Assembly: GCA_904374465.1 (NCBI GenBank)
Contig: CAJFFY010000025.1
Coordinates: 1-35,631, forward strand
Length of the DNA: 35,631 nucleotides
Source of the DNA: an uncultured Subdoligranulum sp.
Lineage (GTDB): Bacteria > Bacillota > Clostridia > Oscillospirales > Ruminococcaceae
Direction of reading: 5' to 3'
Under the pieces are notes generated by a model. The model made no database searches and had not been told where the DNA came from. It saw nothing but the letters and a program-made list of their open reading frames with translations. Position numbers and translations under genes: made by a program. Of the stretch, positions 17,792 to 24,881 are shown in pieces; the stretch's first letter is position 1; each line of letters begins with the position of its first letter.

Positions 17792-17821
17792 ATCATACCG
17801 CAGGACAAAGGCCCTTGTCGT
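17792..17821 (-). promoter_or_regulatory. Promoter of the ugp operon with palindromic operator
   Basis: On the minus strand ACGACA (17821-17816) and TATGAT (17797-17792) are 18 bases apart. An imperfect 16-bp palindrome, GACAA-AGGCCC-TTGTC (17804-17819), occupies the spacer and part of the -35 box. A repressor bound there would block the operon. Confidence 0.5.
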
Positions 17822-17825
17822 TCAT

Positions 17826-17839
17826 GGTTTTGTAAAACC
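17826..17839. promoter_or_regulatory. Inverted repeat upstream of the ugp promoter
   Basis: GGTTTT-GT-AAAACC is a six-base inverted repeat with a two-base centre, just upstream of the -35 box. It is positioned for an activator or a second operator; the cognate protein is not identifiable here. Confidence 0.4.
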
Positions 17840-17984
17840 TCCGCAAACAATTGGAAGCAACCAAAAGGACGGAATACCGAAAGTTTGTGCGAGCGGCCCC
17901 GGCAAGCGGACCCGAAAACAGCGGTCGGCTTTACGTTTTTTTGAAAAACTCTTTGCAAAATCTTCTGTTTTGGCGGGCAAAGGT

Positions 17985-18016
17985 AAAAAAATCCCCGGTC
18001 CGGGAAGGACCGGGGA
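17985..18016 (-). terminator. Terminator of the fibro-slime/SpaA gene
   Basis: Arms TCCCCGGTCC (17992-18001) and GGACCGGGGA (18007-18016) form a perfect 10-bp stem with a 5-base loop. On the minus strand T7 follows (complement of 17985-17991), 20 bases after the stop codon. Confidence 0.9.
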
Positions 18017-18036
18017 AACGGGGGCGTGGGTCGGCC

Positions 18037-21000
18037 TCAGCGGCGGAGCCGGCGACGCAGAACCCACAGGCCGGCGGCGGCCAGGATGCCCAGCACACCC
18101 CACAGCACCGGCTGGGCGGCATCGCCGGTGGGGGGCAACGGCGTGGACCCGGACGGTGTGGAGGCGGGGGTACCCGGCGGGGGCGTGGCGGTGCTGCCGG
18201 TGGCGGAAGTACCGCCGGAATCCGGCGCAGGGGTATGACCCGGCGGGCAGGAAGCCGCCGGGGTGGCGGTGGGAACCGGGCGGACTGTGGGCGTCGGACT
18301 GCCCGTGGGCGCCGGTGTGGCTGTGGGCGCCGGTGTGGCCGTAGGGGCCGGTGTGACGGTGGGGGTAGGCGTGGGCGGCGTGCGGGTGTTGCGGTTGGTG
18401 TACGCCACACTGGTCAACCCCGCCACGGTGGTCACAGCGGTCTCCCGGGTAGCGATGGGGGTGCCGCCGTTCACCGTCACAGTGGTCTCGTAGTCGGCGA
18501 CGGCTTCCTCCCCGATGGTGCAGACACTGCCCAATGGCAGGTTGCGCAACGTCACCTCACCGCCGCTGGCCAGGGCAGTCTCCGCCGTGCCTGCGGCGCT
18601 GAAGGTCAGCCCGCCGTAATCGCCGGAGAGGGGCTGCCCATCGGCATCCCGCAGGGTCAGGGTGAACCGGAAGGGGCGGGCCGTTTCGCCCAGGGGGCCG
18701 GTGACGAATTTCTGCAGCACCAGCCGGGTGGACTGGTTGCGCACCTGCACAATGGTACTGCGGGCAAACAGGTTGGTCAGATCCTGATCCCCCAGGTTGA
18801 GCTTCAGGTCCTGGTCGGTACCGGCGGCGTAGTTCTGGGTGATTTTCAGCCGGGACCAGCCCGCCTGCACCGCAAAATACACCGGATCCCCCGCCACGGT
18901 GGGACCGTATTCCAGAATCTGGTTGTTGCCGTAGTAGGAAAGTTCCAGCGGTGCCTGGCCGGAAGCCGTCCAGACCGACCAGTCGTTGCCGGTGCCCGGG
19001 GTGTAGTCGGGCGCCGTGTAGAGGGCGGCGTTGATGTCAGTGAGGGTGGCGTTGATGTCGTCGGGCACGGCAAATTGCAGCATGCTGCGCACAATCTTGC
19101 CAACACCCCGCAGTACCGTCACATCGTCGTCGGCGGTGCCGGCATCGGCATAGACGTCGGTGCCGTCCACAATCACCTCCACCAGGTCGGTGCTGGGAGC
19201 ATAGCCGTCGGGGGCCTGCCGTTCCTGCAGGTAGTAGGTGCCGGCGGGCAGGGTGGCCTGTCGGTTGGGGAAGACCCCCGCTCCGCCCAGGGTGATGATG
19301 TCCCCCTGCTGCTGGCTCTGGTTGCGGGTGGTCACCGTGTCAAAGGGAACCGCTCCGGGGTTGACGGTGCCGTCGGTTACCTGGTCGGCGGTGTACAGGG
19401 CAAATTCCGCCCCGGACAGCGGGGTCAGACCGTCCTCGGCCAGTTTTTGCACGAACAGATAGTTTTTCAGGTCGGGCACAAAGAGCCGGATGGAAAATTC
19501 CCGGCCGAATCCGCCGTCCGGGTCAGGCAGATCGGCGTCCAGCCGCACGGTGTTGGTGGGGGTGGCGTCGGCCAGGCTGGCGGCGCTGGTGCGGTAAAAG
19601 CCCACCGTGTACTGGGCGTTGTCGGCGGTCAGCTGGCCGTTGGTGGCCAGCACATAGTGGTAGGTCAGGATGTCGCCGGGCAGGTTCTCGATGGTGTCCT
19701 TGTAGGCGCCGCTGCTGTCCAGCACAAACAGGTAGGGGTTGGCCCGGGCGGCCTGCAGAACGGCCGCCATGCCGGTGTTGCCCGCCACGTTCCAGCCGTC
19801 GATGGGATCCCCCGATACGGGGTACCAGTCACTCTGGGTGCTGCCGCCGTCCCCGGCGGCGTTCTGGCGCTTCAGCACCACCGCAAAGTAGGTGCCGTCG
19901 TCCGCGGCATAGCTTTGCCCCTGCAGATCCTGTACCGTGTCGGGCAGGGTGACGGTGACCATGGGGCTGGCGTAGGCGCCGGTATCCCAGGGGTTGGCCG
20001 AAAGCAGGGTAGCCAATTGGGGAAAATCTTCGGGGAAATAGAGTTCCACATTCCCGGGGGCCCGGTAGCCGGCGGGCACCGTCACCTCCCGCAGCACAAA
20101 CTTGCCGGTCTTGTCGGCACCGCCGTACTCGTTTTTCAGGTTGTTCAGGCTCAGCAGGGTACCGTCGGGGTTCTGGAACACAAAGGTGCCGTCCGCCTCG
20201 GTGGTGCCCGAGGCGATCAGGTTCTGGGGGTCGTATGTATAGTCGTCGTTGGCATAGTACAGGTCAAAGCGGGCACCCGGCACCGGGTCGCCGATCTGGT
20301 CCACCTTGATCAGATCGCTCTGGGGGATGGAAACCAGATTGAATTTCAGCTTCATGTTGGAATCCACATTGCCCCGTTCCAGGTAAAAGAACTTCAGGGT
20401 GTGGTAGGTGTCGTCGGCAAAGGTGTCCGAGTCCGGGTTGGTCCAGCTTTTGCCTGCGGCCAGGAATTTTTCCCGCAACGTTCCGTTGGGCTGGTTGTTC
20501 ACCCGGATGGCCCCGGTGCCGAAGTCGATGCTCAGGGCGGCGGCGTCATGGATGCCGCCCAGATCCCCCACCAGCACATCGTCGATGAAGACCCACACGT
20601 CGTCGTCGCCGGTGAACTCATAGGTCACGGGGGTACCGGTGGGGGTACCGTCCACCGTGCCGTAGGGCTGCTGCACAAACCGGGTGGTCATGGTCAGCCC
20701 GAAATAGTGGTTGATCACCGGGTTGCGGGCGTTCATGTCCTTGACCACGCTGTAGTTGTTGAAGGGGAAAAACTGTCCCAGCAGCGGTACGGCCCCGGCG
20801 GTGCGTACCCCCGGCCCGTCGTACACCAGGAAGGCGTTGGTGGTCTGGTCGTACTGGGCAAAATTCTGGGTGCAGTCGTAGTAATAATAGCCCTCCTCGT
20901 CAATCTGCAGCAGATCATGCACGTTGGCAAAGGCGATCTTGCCGGCATTGGGCAGCGCCGGGTTGAACAGATACGCCAGCGATTGCCCGCTTTGCACCAG

Positions 21001-21495
21001 CTGGGGATAGCCGTTCTGCAGGGTGGGGTCCACCATGCCGGTGCGAGGGGCGCTGCTGCCTGTGTAGTTGTTGATGCCCGGCCCCCGCCCGGCGTTGGCG
21101 GTGAACTGCAGCGCCTTGCCGGCGTTGATGCCCTGGTCCATGTTGGCGGGATTGACGTTGTCCGGGTCAAACCGGCCGGTGATCCAGTAGTCGAACAGAT
21201 TGATGGTGGTGCCGATGGGGGAAACCGTGTCGGTTACCAGGTCCCCGGTGGCCCGGGGCGCGGTCACCCGGGCGGCGGACGGTTCGGTGGGCACCGGGGT
21301 GGCCGCCTGTTCGGGACTGACCGTGGGGGTGGGTTCGGTGGTGGAAGCTGCGGGAGCGTCCTCCGGTGTGGCGGCTGTTTCGGGTGTGGCCGTCTGCCCT
21401 GCCGGGGAAACTTCCGCCAGGGCATAGGACGCCGGGCTGCCTGCCAGCAGGACGGCCAGCAGCAGGGCGCTCAGTTTGCGATGGAGATGATTCAT
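18037..21495 (-). CDS. LPPTG-anchored surface protein with fibro-slime and SpaA/Cna-B-like domains
   Basis: A 1152-residue cell-wall protein. A signal peptide (about 1-27) and Thr/Pro-rich spacer lead to a fibro-slime-type domain (about 95-390) with the hallmark GDDDVWVFIDDVLVGDLGGI at 297-316. A SpaA/Cna-B-like domain follows at about 396-500 (GDPVPGARFDLYY...FVLREVTVPAGY). A second lies at about 690-790 (LSGAEFALY...YYLQERQAPDGY), and a third beta module at about 985-1075 contains FRFTLTLRDADG. In Cna-B domains the glutamates in such LRE/LQE strands help form internal isopeptide bonds. A proline/threonine repeat region spans the wall. LPPTG starts at residue 1120, followed by a helix and RRRLRR, the sortase signal. 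An adhesin or pilin-like role is likely. No sortase or other pilin gene lies in the window. GGAAGGA precedes ATG 21495. Confidence 0.92.
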   Translation of the reverse strand: MNHLHRKLSALLLAVLLAGSPASYALAEVSPAGQTATPETAATPEDAPAASTTEPTPTVSPEQAATPVPTEPSAARVTAPRATGDLVTDTVSPIGTTINLFDYWITGRFDPDNVNPANMDQGINAGKALQFTANAGRGPGINNYTGSSAPRTGMVDPTLQNGYPQLVQSGQSLAYLFNPALPNAGKIAFANVHDLLQIDEEGYYYYDCTQNFAQYDQTTNAFLVYDGPGVRTAGAVPLLGQFFPFNNYSVVKDMNARNPVINHYFGLTMTTRFVQQPYGTVDGTPTGTPVTYEFTGDDDVWVFIDDVLVGDLGGIHDAAALSIDFGTGAIRVNNQPNGTLREKFLAAGKSWTNPDSDTFADDTYHTLKFFYLERGNVDSNMKLKFNLVSIPQSDLIKVDQIGDPVPGARFDLYYANDDYTYDPQNLIASGTTEADGTFVFQNPDGTLLSLNNLKNEYGGADKTGKFVLREVTVPAGYRAPGNVELYFPEDFPQLATLLSANPWDTGAYASPMVTVTLPDTVQDLQGQSYAADDGTYFAVVLKRQNAAGDGGSTQSDWYPVSGDPIDGWNVAGNTGMAAVLQAARANPYLFVLDSSGAYKDTIENLPGDILTYHYVLATNGQLTADNAQYTVGFYRTSAASLADATPTNTVRLDADLPDPDGGFGREFSIRLFVPDLKNYLFVQKLAEDGLTPLSGAEFALYTADQVTDGTVNPGAVPFDTVTTRNQSQQQGDIITLGGAGVFPNRQATLPAGTYYLQERQAPDGYAPSTDLVEVIVDGTDVYADAGTADDDVTVLRGVGKIVRSMLQFAVPDDINATLTDINAALYTAPDYTPGTGNDWSVWTASGQAPLELSYYGNNQILEYGPTVAGDPVYFAVQAGWSRLKITQNYAAGTDQDLKLNLGDQDLTNLFARSTIVQVRNQSTRLVLQKFVTGPLGETARPFRFTLTLRDADGQPLSGDYGGLTFSAAGTAETALASGGEVTLRNLPLGSVCTIGEEAVADYETTVTVNGGTPIATRETAVTTVAGLTSVAYTNRNTRTPPTPTPTVTPAPTATPAPTATPAPTGSPTPTVRPVPTATPAASCPPGHTPAPDSGGTSATGSTATPPPGTPASTPSGSTPLPPTGDAAQPVLWGVLGILAAAGLWVLRRRLRR
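18311..18364 (-). repeat. Three 18-bp tandem repeats coding the Pro/Thr linker
   Basis: Three tandem 18-base units, at 18311-18328, 18329-18346 and 18347-18364, differ at a few positions. On the minus strand they encode a PAPTAT-type hexapeptide. Copy-number change by slippage would alter wall-spanning length without shifting frame. Confidence 0.75.
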
Positions 21496-21634
21496 AGCAT
21501 GGTTCCTTCCTGCGGCGCAGTTGCGCTGCATCCTTACTATACGCAAAAAGGGCGGAATCTTTTGCCGGTTTGTGTCATTCGCGGCCGGGATTTTTCCGTC
21601 CGGGACAAAAGGAGGGGGAATGCGCTGCAAAAAA

Positions 21635-21651
21635 CCTACTTGACAAGTAGG
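21635..21651. promoter_or_regulatory. Perfect 17-bp palindrome over the iscS -35 box (operator)
   Basis: CCTACTTG-A-CAAGTAGG has eight-base perfect arms around one base and fully covers the TTGACA of the iscS promoter. Repressor binding there would occlude RNA polymerase. An Rrf2/IscR-type iron-sulfur regulator is an obvious candidate by context, but none is encoded in the window. Confidence 0.7.
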
Positions 21652-21668
21652 AAAAACAGGCGTACAAT
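21640..21668 (+). promoter_or_regulatory. Strong promoter of the iscS-iscU operon
   Basis: Perfect TTGACA (21640-21645), 17-base spacer and TACAAT (21663-21668). The predicted start near 21675 gives a leader of about 60 bases before ATG 21735. Confidence 0.85.
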
Positions 21669-21734
21669 AATGCATACAAAAATAGTAGGGAATTGAAGCG
21701 CCCTCCCGGCGCCCCTGCGGGAAAGGACTTTACT

Positions 21735-22925
21735 ATGCAGATTTATGCAGATAACGCCGCCACCACCCAAACCAGCCCGGCGGCCATAGAGGCCATGGTC
21801 ACCACCATGCGTGAAACCTACGGCAACCCCAGCAGCCTGCATTCGGTGGGGCAGAAAGCCGCCGAAGTGCTGGCCGACGCCCGCCGGCGTATCGCCGCCC
21901 GCCTGGGGTGCGAGCCCTCCGAACTGATTTTCACCTCGGGCGGCAGCGAGGCGGACAACCAGGCCCTGCGGGGTGCCGCCCTGCTGGGAGCCGCCAAGGG
22001 CAAAAAACACATCGTTTCCACTGCCTTTGAGCACCACGCCGTGCTGCACACCCTGCGCCGTCTGGAGCAGGAGGGCTTCACTGTCACCCTGCTGGATGTG
22101 CACGAAGACGGTCTGGTTACTCCCGAGCAGGTGCGCGCCGCCATCCGGCCGGACACCTGCCTGGTCAGCGTCATGTACGCCAACAACGAGATCGGTACCA
22201 TCCAGCCCATCGCCGAGATCGGCGCCGTCTGCCGGGAGGCCGGGGTGCTCTTCCACACCGACGCCGTCCAGGCGGTGGGGCATCTGGCCATCGACGTCAA
22301 GGCCGAAAACATCGACCTGCTGTCTCTGTCCGGCCACAAGTTCCACGGCCCCCGGGGCGTGGGGGCTCTCTATGTGCGCAAGGGACTGCGCATCGCCCCC
22401 CTCATCGAGGGCGGTGCCCAGGAGCGGAACCGCCGCGCCGGCACCGAGGACCTACCTGCCATTGTGGGCATGGCGGCAGCCCTGGATGAGGCCTGCGCCC
22501 ACCAGGCCGAGACCGCTGCCCGGCTGATTCCCCTGCGGGACAAGCTCATCGCCGGGTTGTCGGTGATTCCCCACGCGGCCCTCAACGGCGACGCCCGCAA
22601 GCGGCTGCCCGGCAACGTCAGCTTCTGCTTCGAGGGCATCGAGGGCGAGTCCCTCCTGCTCCTGCTGGACGACAAGGGGGTACAGGCCTCCTCGGGTTCT
22701 GCCTGCACCTCCGGTTCGCTGGACCCCAGCCACGTGCTGCTGGCCATCGGCCGGGTGCACGATGTGGCCCACGGTTCGCTGCGTCTCTCCCTGGGCGAGG
22801 ATACCACCGAAGAGCAGGTGGACTATCTGATCCATGCCGTCACCCAGGTGGTCACCTACCTGCGCAGCATCTCTCCCGTCTGGCGGGAACTGCAGAGCGG
22901 GGCCCGTCCCTACATTCTTCCCTGA
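21735..22925 (+). CDS. iscS: Cysteine desulfurase (IscS/NifS family)
   Basis: A 396-residue PLP enzyme that removes sulfur from cysteine and passes the persulfide to a scaffold for iron-sulfur cluster assembly. It starts with the family hallmark IYADNAATT. The PLP-binding lysine is K202 in SLSGHKFHGPRG; H101 in TAFEHHAV stacks on the cofactor. The catalytic cysteine is C324 in SSGSACTSGSLDPSHVL, the group-I NifS/IscS loop, unlike SufS. ATG 21735 is chosen because GAAAGGA lies about eight bases upstream and the family N-terminus follows at once. It lies 24 bases upstream of the scaffold gene, and both follow a promoter with a palindromic operator. Confidence 0.96.
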   Translation: MQIYADNAATTQTSPAAIEAMVTTMRETYGNPSSLHSVGQKAAEVLADARRRIAARLGCEPSELIFTSGGSEADNQALRGAALLGAAKGKKHIVSTAFEHHAVLHTLRRLEQEGFTVTLLDVHEDGLVTPEQVRAAIRPDTCLVSVMYANNEIGTIQPIAEIGAVCREAGVLFHTDAVQAVGHLAIDVKAENIDLLSLSGHKFHGPRGVGALYVRKGLRIAPLIEGGAQERNRRAGTEDLPAIVGMAAALDEACAHQAETAARLIPLRDKLIAGLSVIPHAALNGDARKRLPGNVSFCFEGIEGESLLLLLDDKGVQASSGSACTSGSLDPSHVLLAIGRVHDVAHGSLRLSLGEDTTEEQVDYLIHAVTQVVTYLRSISPVWRELQSGARPYILP

Positions 22926-22949
22926 CACAAACAAAAAGGAGCGTTTTCC

Positions 22950-23390
22950 ATGGCTTTATACAGTGAGACCGTAATGGACCATTTCCGCAATCCCCGCAAT
23001 GTGGGCGTCATCGAGAACGCCGACGGCGTGGGCGAGGTGGGCAACGCCAAGTGCGGCGACATCATGAAAATCTACCTCAAGATCGACAACGACACCATCA
23101 CCGACGCCAAGTTCGAAACCTTCGGCTGCGGCAGCGCCATCGCTTCCAGCTCCATGGCCACCGAGATGATCAAGGGCAAGCCGGTGTCCCAGGCGCTGGA
23201 AGTCACCAACAAAGCGGTGGTGGAGGCACTGGACGGTCTGCCCGCCCACAAGATCCACTGTTCGGTCCTGGCCGAGGAGGCCATCAAGCTGGCCCTGAAG
23301 GACTACTATGACCGCCACGGCATCGACTATGACAAGCAGCAGTTCCCCTGCTGCGAAAGCTGCGGTCACTGCGACGCCCACCACGGATGA
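22950..23390 (+). CDS. iscU: Iron-sulfur scaffold protein IscU/NifU-N with cysteine-rich tail
   Basis: A 146-residue scaffold on which [2Fe-2S] clusters are built with sulfur from IscS. The three ligand cysteines are present: C35 in NAKCGD (with D37), C60 in FGCGSA and C104 in HCSVLAEEA, after H103. The opening YSETVMDHFRNPRNVG is typical. The protein has about 20 extra C-terminal residues ending in PCCESCGHCDAHHG, with four cysteines (134, 135, 138, 141) and several histidines. This tail is not part of the classical ~128-residue IscU and could bind metal or be redox active; I infer no function. AAAGGAG precedes ATG 22950. Confidence 0.95.
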   Translation: MALYSETVMDHFRNPRNVGVIENADGVGEVGNAKCGDIMKIYLKIDNDTITDAKFETFGCGSAIASSSMATEMIKGKPVSQALEVTNKAVVEALDGLPAHKIHCSVLAEEAIKLALKDYYDRHGIDYDKQQFPCCESCGHCDAHHG

Positions 23391-23393
23391 CTG

Positions 23394-23420
23394 TTGCACG
23401 GATGGTTTTTGTGGTATAAT
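23394..23420 (+). promoter_or_regulatory. Extended -10 promoter of the C-S lyase gene
   Basis: TGG-TATAAT (23412-23420) is an extended -10 box. A -35 candidate TTGCAC (23394-23399) is only 15 bases upstream, so the extended -10 probably compensates. It lies 48 bases before ATG 23468 and just after the iscU stop. Confidence 0.65.
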
Positions 23421-23467
23421 GCCGGTAAAAACAGATGGCATGCTGCCACCGGAAAGGACCATCCTTT

Positions 23468-24706
23468 ATGCAATACGATTTCACCACGCTGATGGACCGC
23501 CATGGCCAGGACGCCATTGCGGTAGACGGCCTGGGCCAACCGGGCGGTTTTGCGCCCGGCGCCCCCAAACCCGGCTTTGACGCCATCCCCATGTGGGTGG
23601 CCGACATGAACTTCCCCACCGTGCCCACCATCCAGGAGGCCATCCTCCGGCGGGTGCAGCACCCGGCTTTCGGCTATTTCAGCCCCACCGATGCCTACTA
23701 CAACGCCATCATCGACTGGCAGGTGACCCGCCACGGCGCCGACCCTGCGCTGCTCACCCGGGATTGCATCGGTTACGAAAACGGCGTGCTGGGCGGGGTG
23801 ATGTCGGCGGTAAGCTGCTTCGCCGCCCCCGGCGATGGAGTGTTGCTGCACAGTCCCACCTACATCGGCTTCACCAATGTGCTGAAAAACAACGGCTACC
23901 GCATCGTCCACTCCCCCCTGGTCAAAGACGCCCAGGGCGTGTGGCGGATGGATTACGCCGATATGGACGCCAAGCTCAAGCAATACCACATTCATGTGGC
24001 CATCTTCTGCTCGCCCCACAATCCCTGCGGCCGTGTCTGGACCCGGGAGGAAATCGAGCAGGCCATGGAGGTCTACCGCCGCAACGACTGTGTGGTCATC
24101 TCCGATGAGATCTGGTCGGACATCCTGCTCAACGGCCACCGGCATATTCCCACCCAACTGGTGAGCGAGGATGCCCGCCAGCGCACGGTGGCCCTGTACG
24201 CCCCCAGCAAGACCTTCAATCTGGCGGGTCTGGTGGGCAGCTACCACATCATCTACAATCCCACCCTTCGGGACCGGGTGGTGGCCAAGTCCGCCAAGTG
24301 CCATTACAACGAGATGAACGTGCTGTCCATGCATGCCCTCATCGGCGCCTACCGGCCGGAGGGCAAGGCCTGGGTGGACGAGCTGTGCCAGGTGCTGTCG
24401 GGCAACTGCAACTATGCCTGCGACTTCATCGACGCCCGGTTCCCCGGGGTGTCGGTGGCCCGGCCGGAGGGAACCTACATGCTCTTTTTGGATTGCACCG
24501 GCTGGTGTGAAGCCCATGGCCGCACTCTGGACGAGGTGCTGCACGCCGGCTGGGATGTGGGCGTGGCCTGGCAGGATGGCCGGATGTTCCACGGCCCCTG
24601 CGCCATCCGGATGAATCTGGCGCTGCCCCGCACCCGGGTGGAGGAGGCCTTCCGCCGCCTGGACGAATATGTTTTCAACGGTCCGTTCCTGTCGGAACGG
24701 AACTGA
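23468..24706 (+). CDS. patB: MalY/PatB-family PLP-dependent C-S lyase (cystathionine beta-lyase type)
   Basis: A 412-residue fold-type I aminotransferase-like enzyme. The family cleaves cystathionine and cysteine, releasing thiol or sulfide, pyruvate and ammonia. The MalY/PatB hallmark PMWVADMNF is at about 41-49. Cofactor residues are N185 in SPHNPCGRVW, D213 in VISDEIWSDI and the Schiff-base lysine K248 in APSKTFNLAG. Length is close to the ~390 typical of the family. ATG 23468 has GGAAAGGA about ten bases upstream. Its position after iscS-iscU links it loosely to sulfur metabolism, but it has its own promoter. Methionine synthesis or cysteine breakdown to H2S are both possible roles. Confidence 0.93.
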   Translation: MQYDFTTLMDRHGQDAIAVDGLGQPGGFAPGAPKPGFDAIPMWVADMNFPTVPTIQEAILRRVQHPAFGYFSPTDAYYNAIIDWQVTRHGADPALLTRDCIGYENGVLGGVMSAVSCFAAPGDGVLLHSPTYIGFTNVLKNNGYRIVHSPLVKDAQGVWRMDYADMDAKLKQYHIHVAIFCSPHNPCGRVWTREEIEQAMEVYRRNDCVVISDEIWSDILLNGHRHIPTQLVSEDARQRTVALYAPSKTFNLAGLVGSYHIIYNPTLRDRVVAKSAKCHYNEMNVLSMHALIGAYRPEGKAWVDELCQVLSGNCNYACDFIDARFPGVSVARPEGTYMLFLDCTGWCEAHGRTLDEVLHAGWDVGVAWQDGRMFHGPCAIRMNLALPRTRVEEAFRRLDEYVFNGPFLSERN

Positions 24707-24713
24707 TCCCCGC

Positions 24714-24746
24714 TGCCGGACGCCCTGGGCGCCCGGCATTTTTTTG
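24714..24746 (+). terminator. Terminator of the C-S lyase gene
   Basis: GCCGG-A-CGCC (24715-24723) pairs with GGCG-C-CCGGC (24728-24737) with one mismatch, followed by T7 (24739-24745). It begins nine bases after the stop codon. Confidence 0.85.
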
Positions 24747-24774
24747 CGCATTTTTTGAAAAAGTGTCTGATCTT

Positions 24775-24798
24775 TATACAAATGTTCAACTTTGTATA
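24775..24798. promoter_or_regulatory. Inverted repeat operator upstream of the MMPL exporter
   Basis: TATACAAA (24775-24782) and TTTGTATA (24791-24798) are perfect eight-base arms separated by eight bases. The spacing and AT-rich arms suit a dimeric TetR- or MarR-type repressor. The right arm touches the candidate -35 box of the exporter promoter. No such regulator gene is in the window. Confidence 0.6.
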
Positions 24799-24827
24799 TG
24801 GCATGTCGCCCTGGAAGCGGATACAAT
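24798..24827 (+). promoter_or_regulatory. Candidate promoter of the MMPL/GLUG operon
   Basis: ATGGCA (24798-24803) and TACAAT (24822-24827) are 18 bases apart, about 55 bases before the TTG start. It lies directly next to the inverted repeat. Confidence 0.55.
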
Positions 24828-24858
24828 AAAAAAACAGCTCCCGCCGGGGGCTGTTTTT
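24827..24858 (+). terminator. Terminator-like hairpin at the start of the MMPL transcript
   Basis: CAGCTCCC (24835-24842) pairs with GGGGGCTG (24846-24853) with one G-T, extended by AAAA and TTTT, then a T-run to 24858. From the promoter just upstream, transcription would begin inside this element. It may act as a 5' stabilising stem, or stop read-through from upstream. Confidence 0.6.
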
Positions 24859-24881
24859 CTATCGAACGGAGGGACTGTACA

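Larger units (their letters stand above)
17728..18036. other. Gene-free interval holding the ugp promoter, operators and the terminator of the fibro-slime gene
   Basis: 309 bases with no supportable gene on either strand. The right end carries the minus-strand terminator (17985-18016). The left end carries the ugp promoter, two palindromes and a leader hairpin, listed separately. The middle (17845-17984) is AT-richer than the genes and shows no clear signal. Confidence 0.7.

Noticed and set aside
24775..24780. TATACA within the inverted repeat as a -10 box with TTGAAA (24755-24760)
   Set aside because: The spacer would be 14 bases, too short; the downstream TACAAT fits better.
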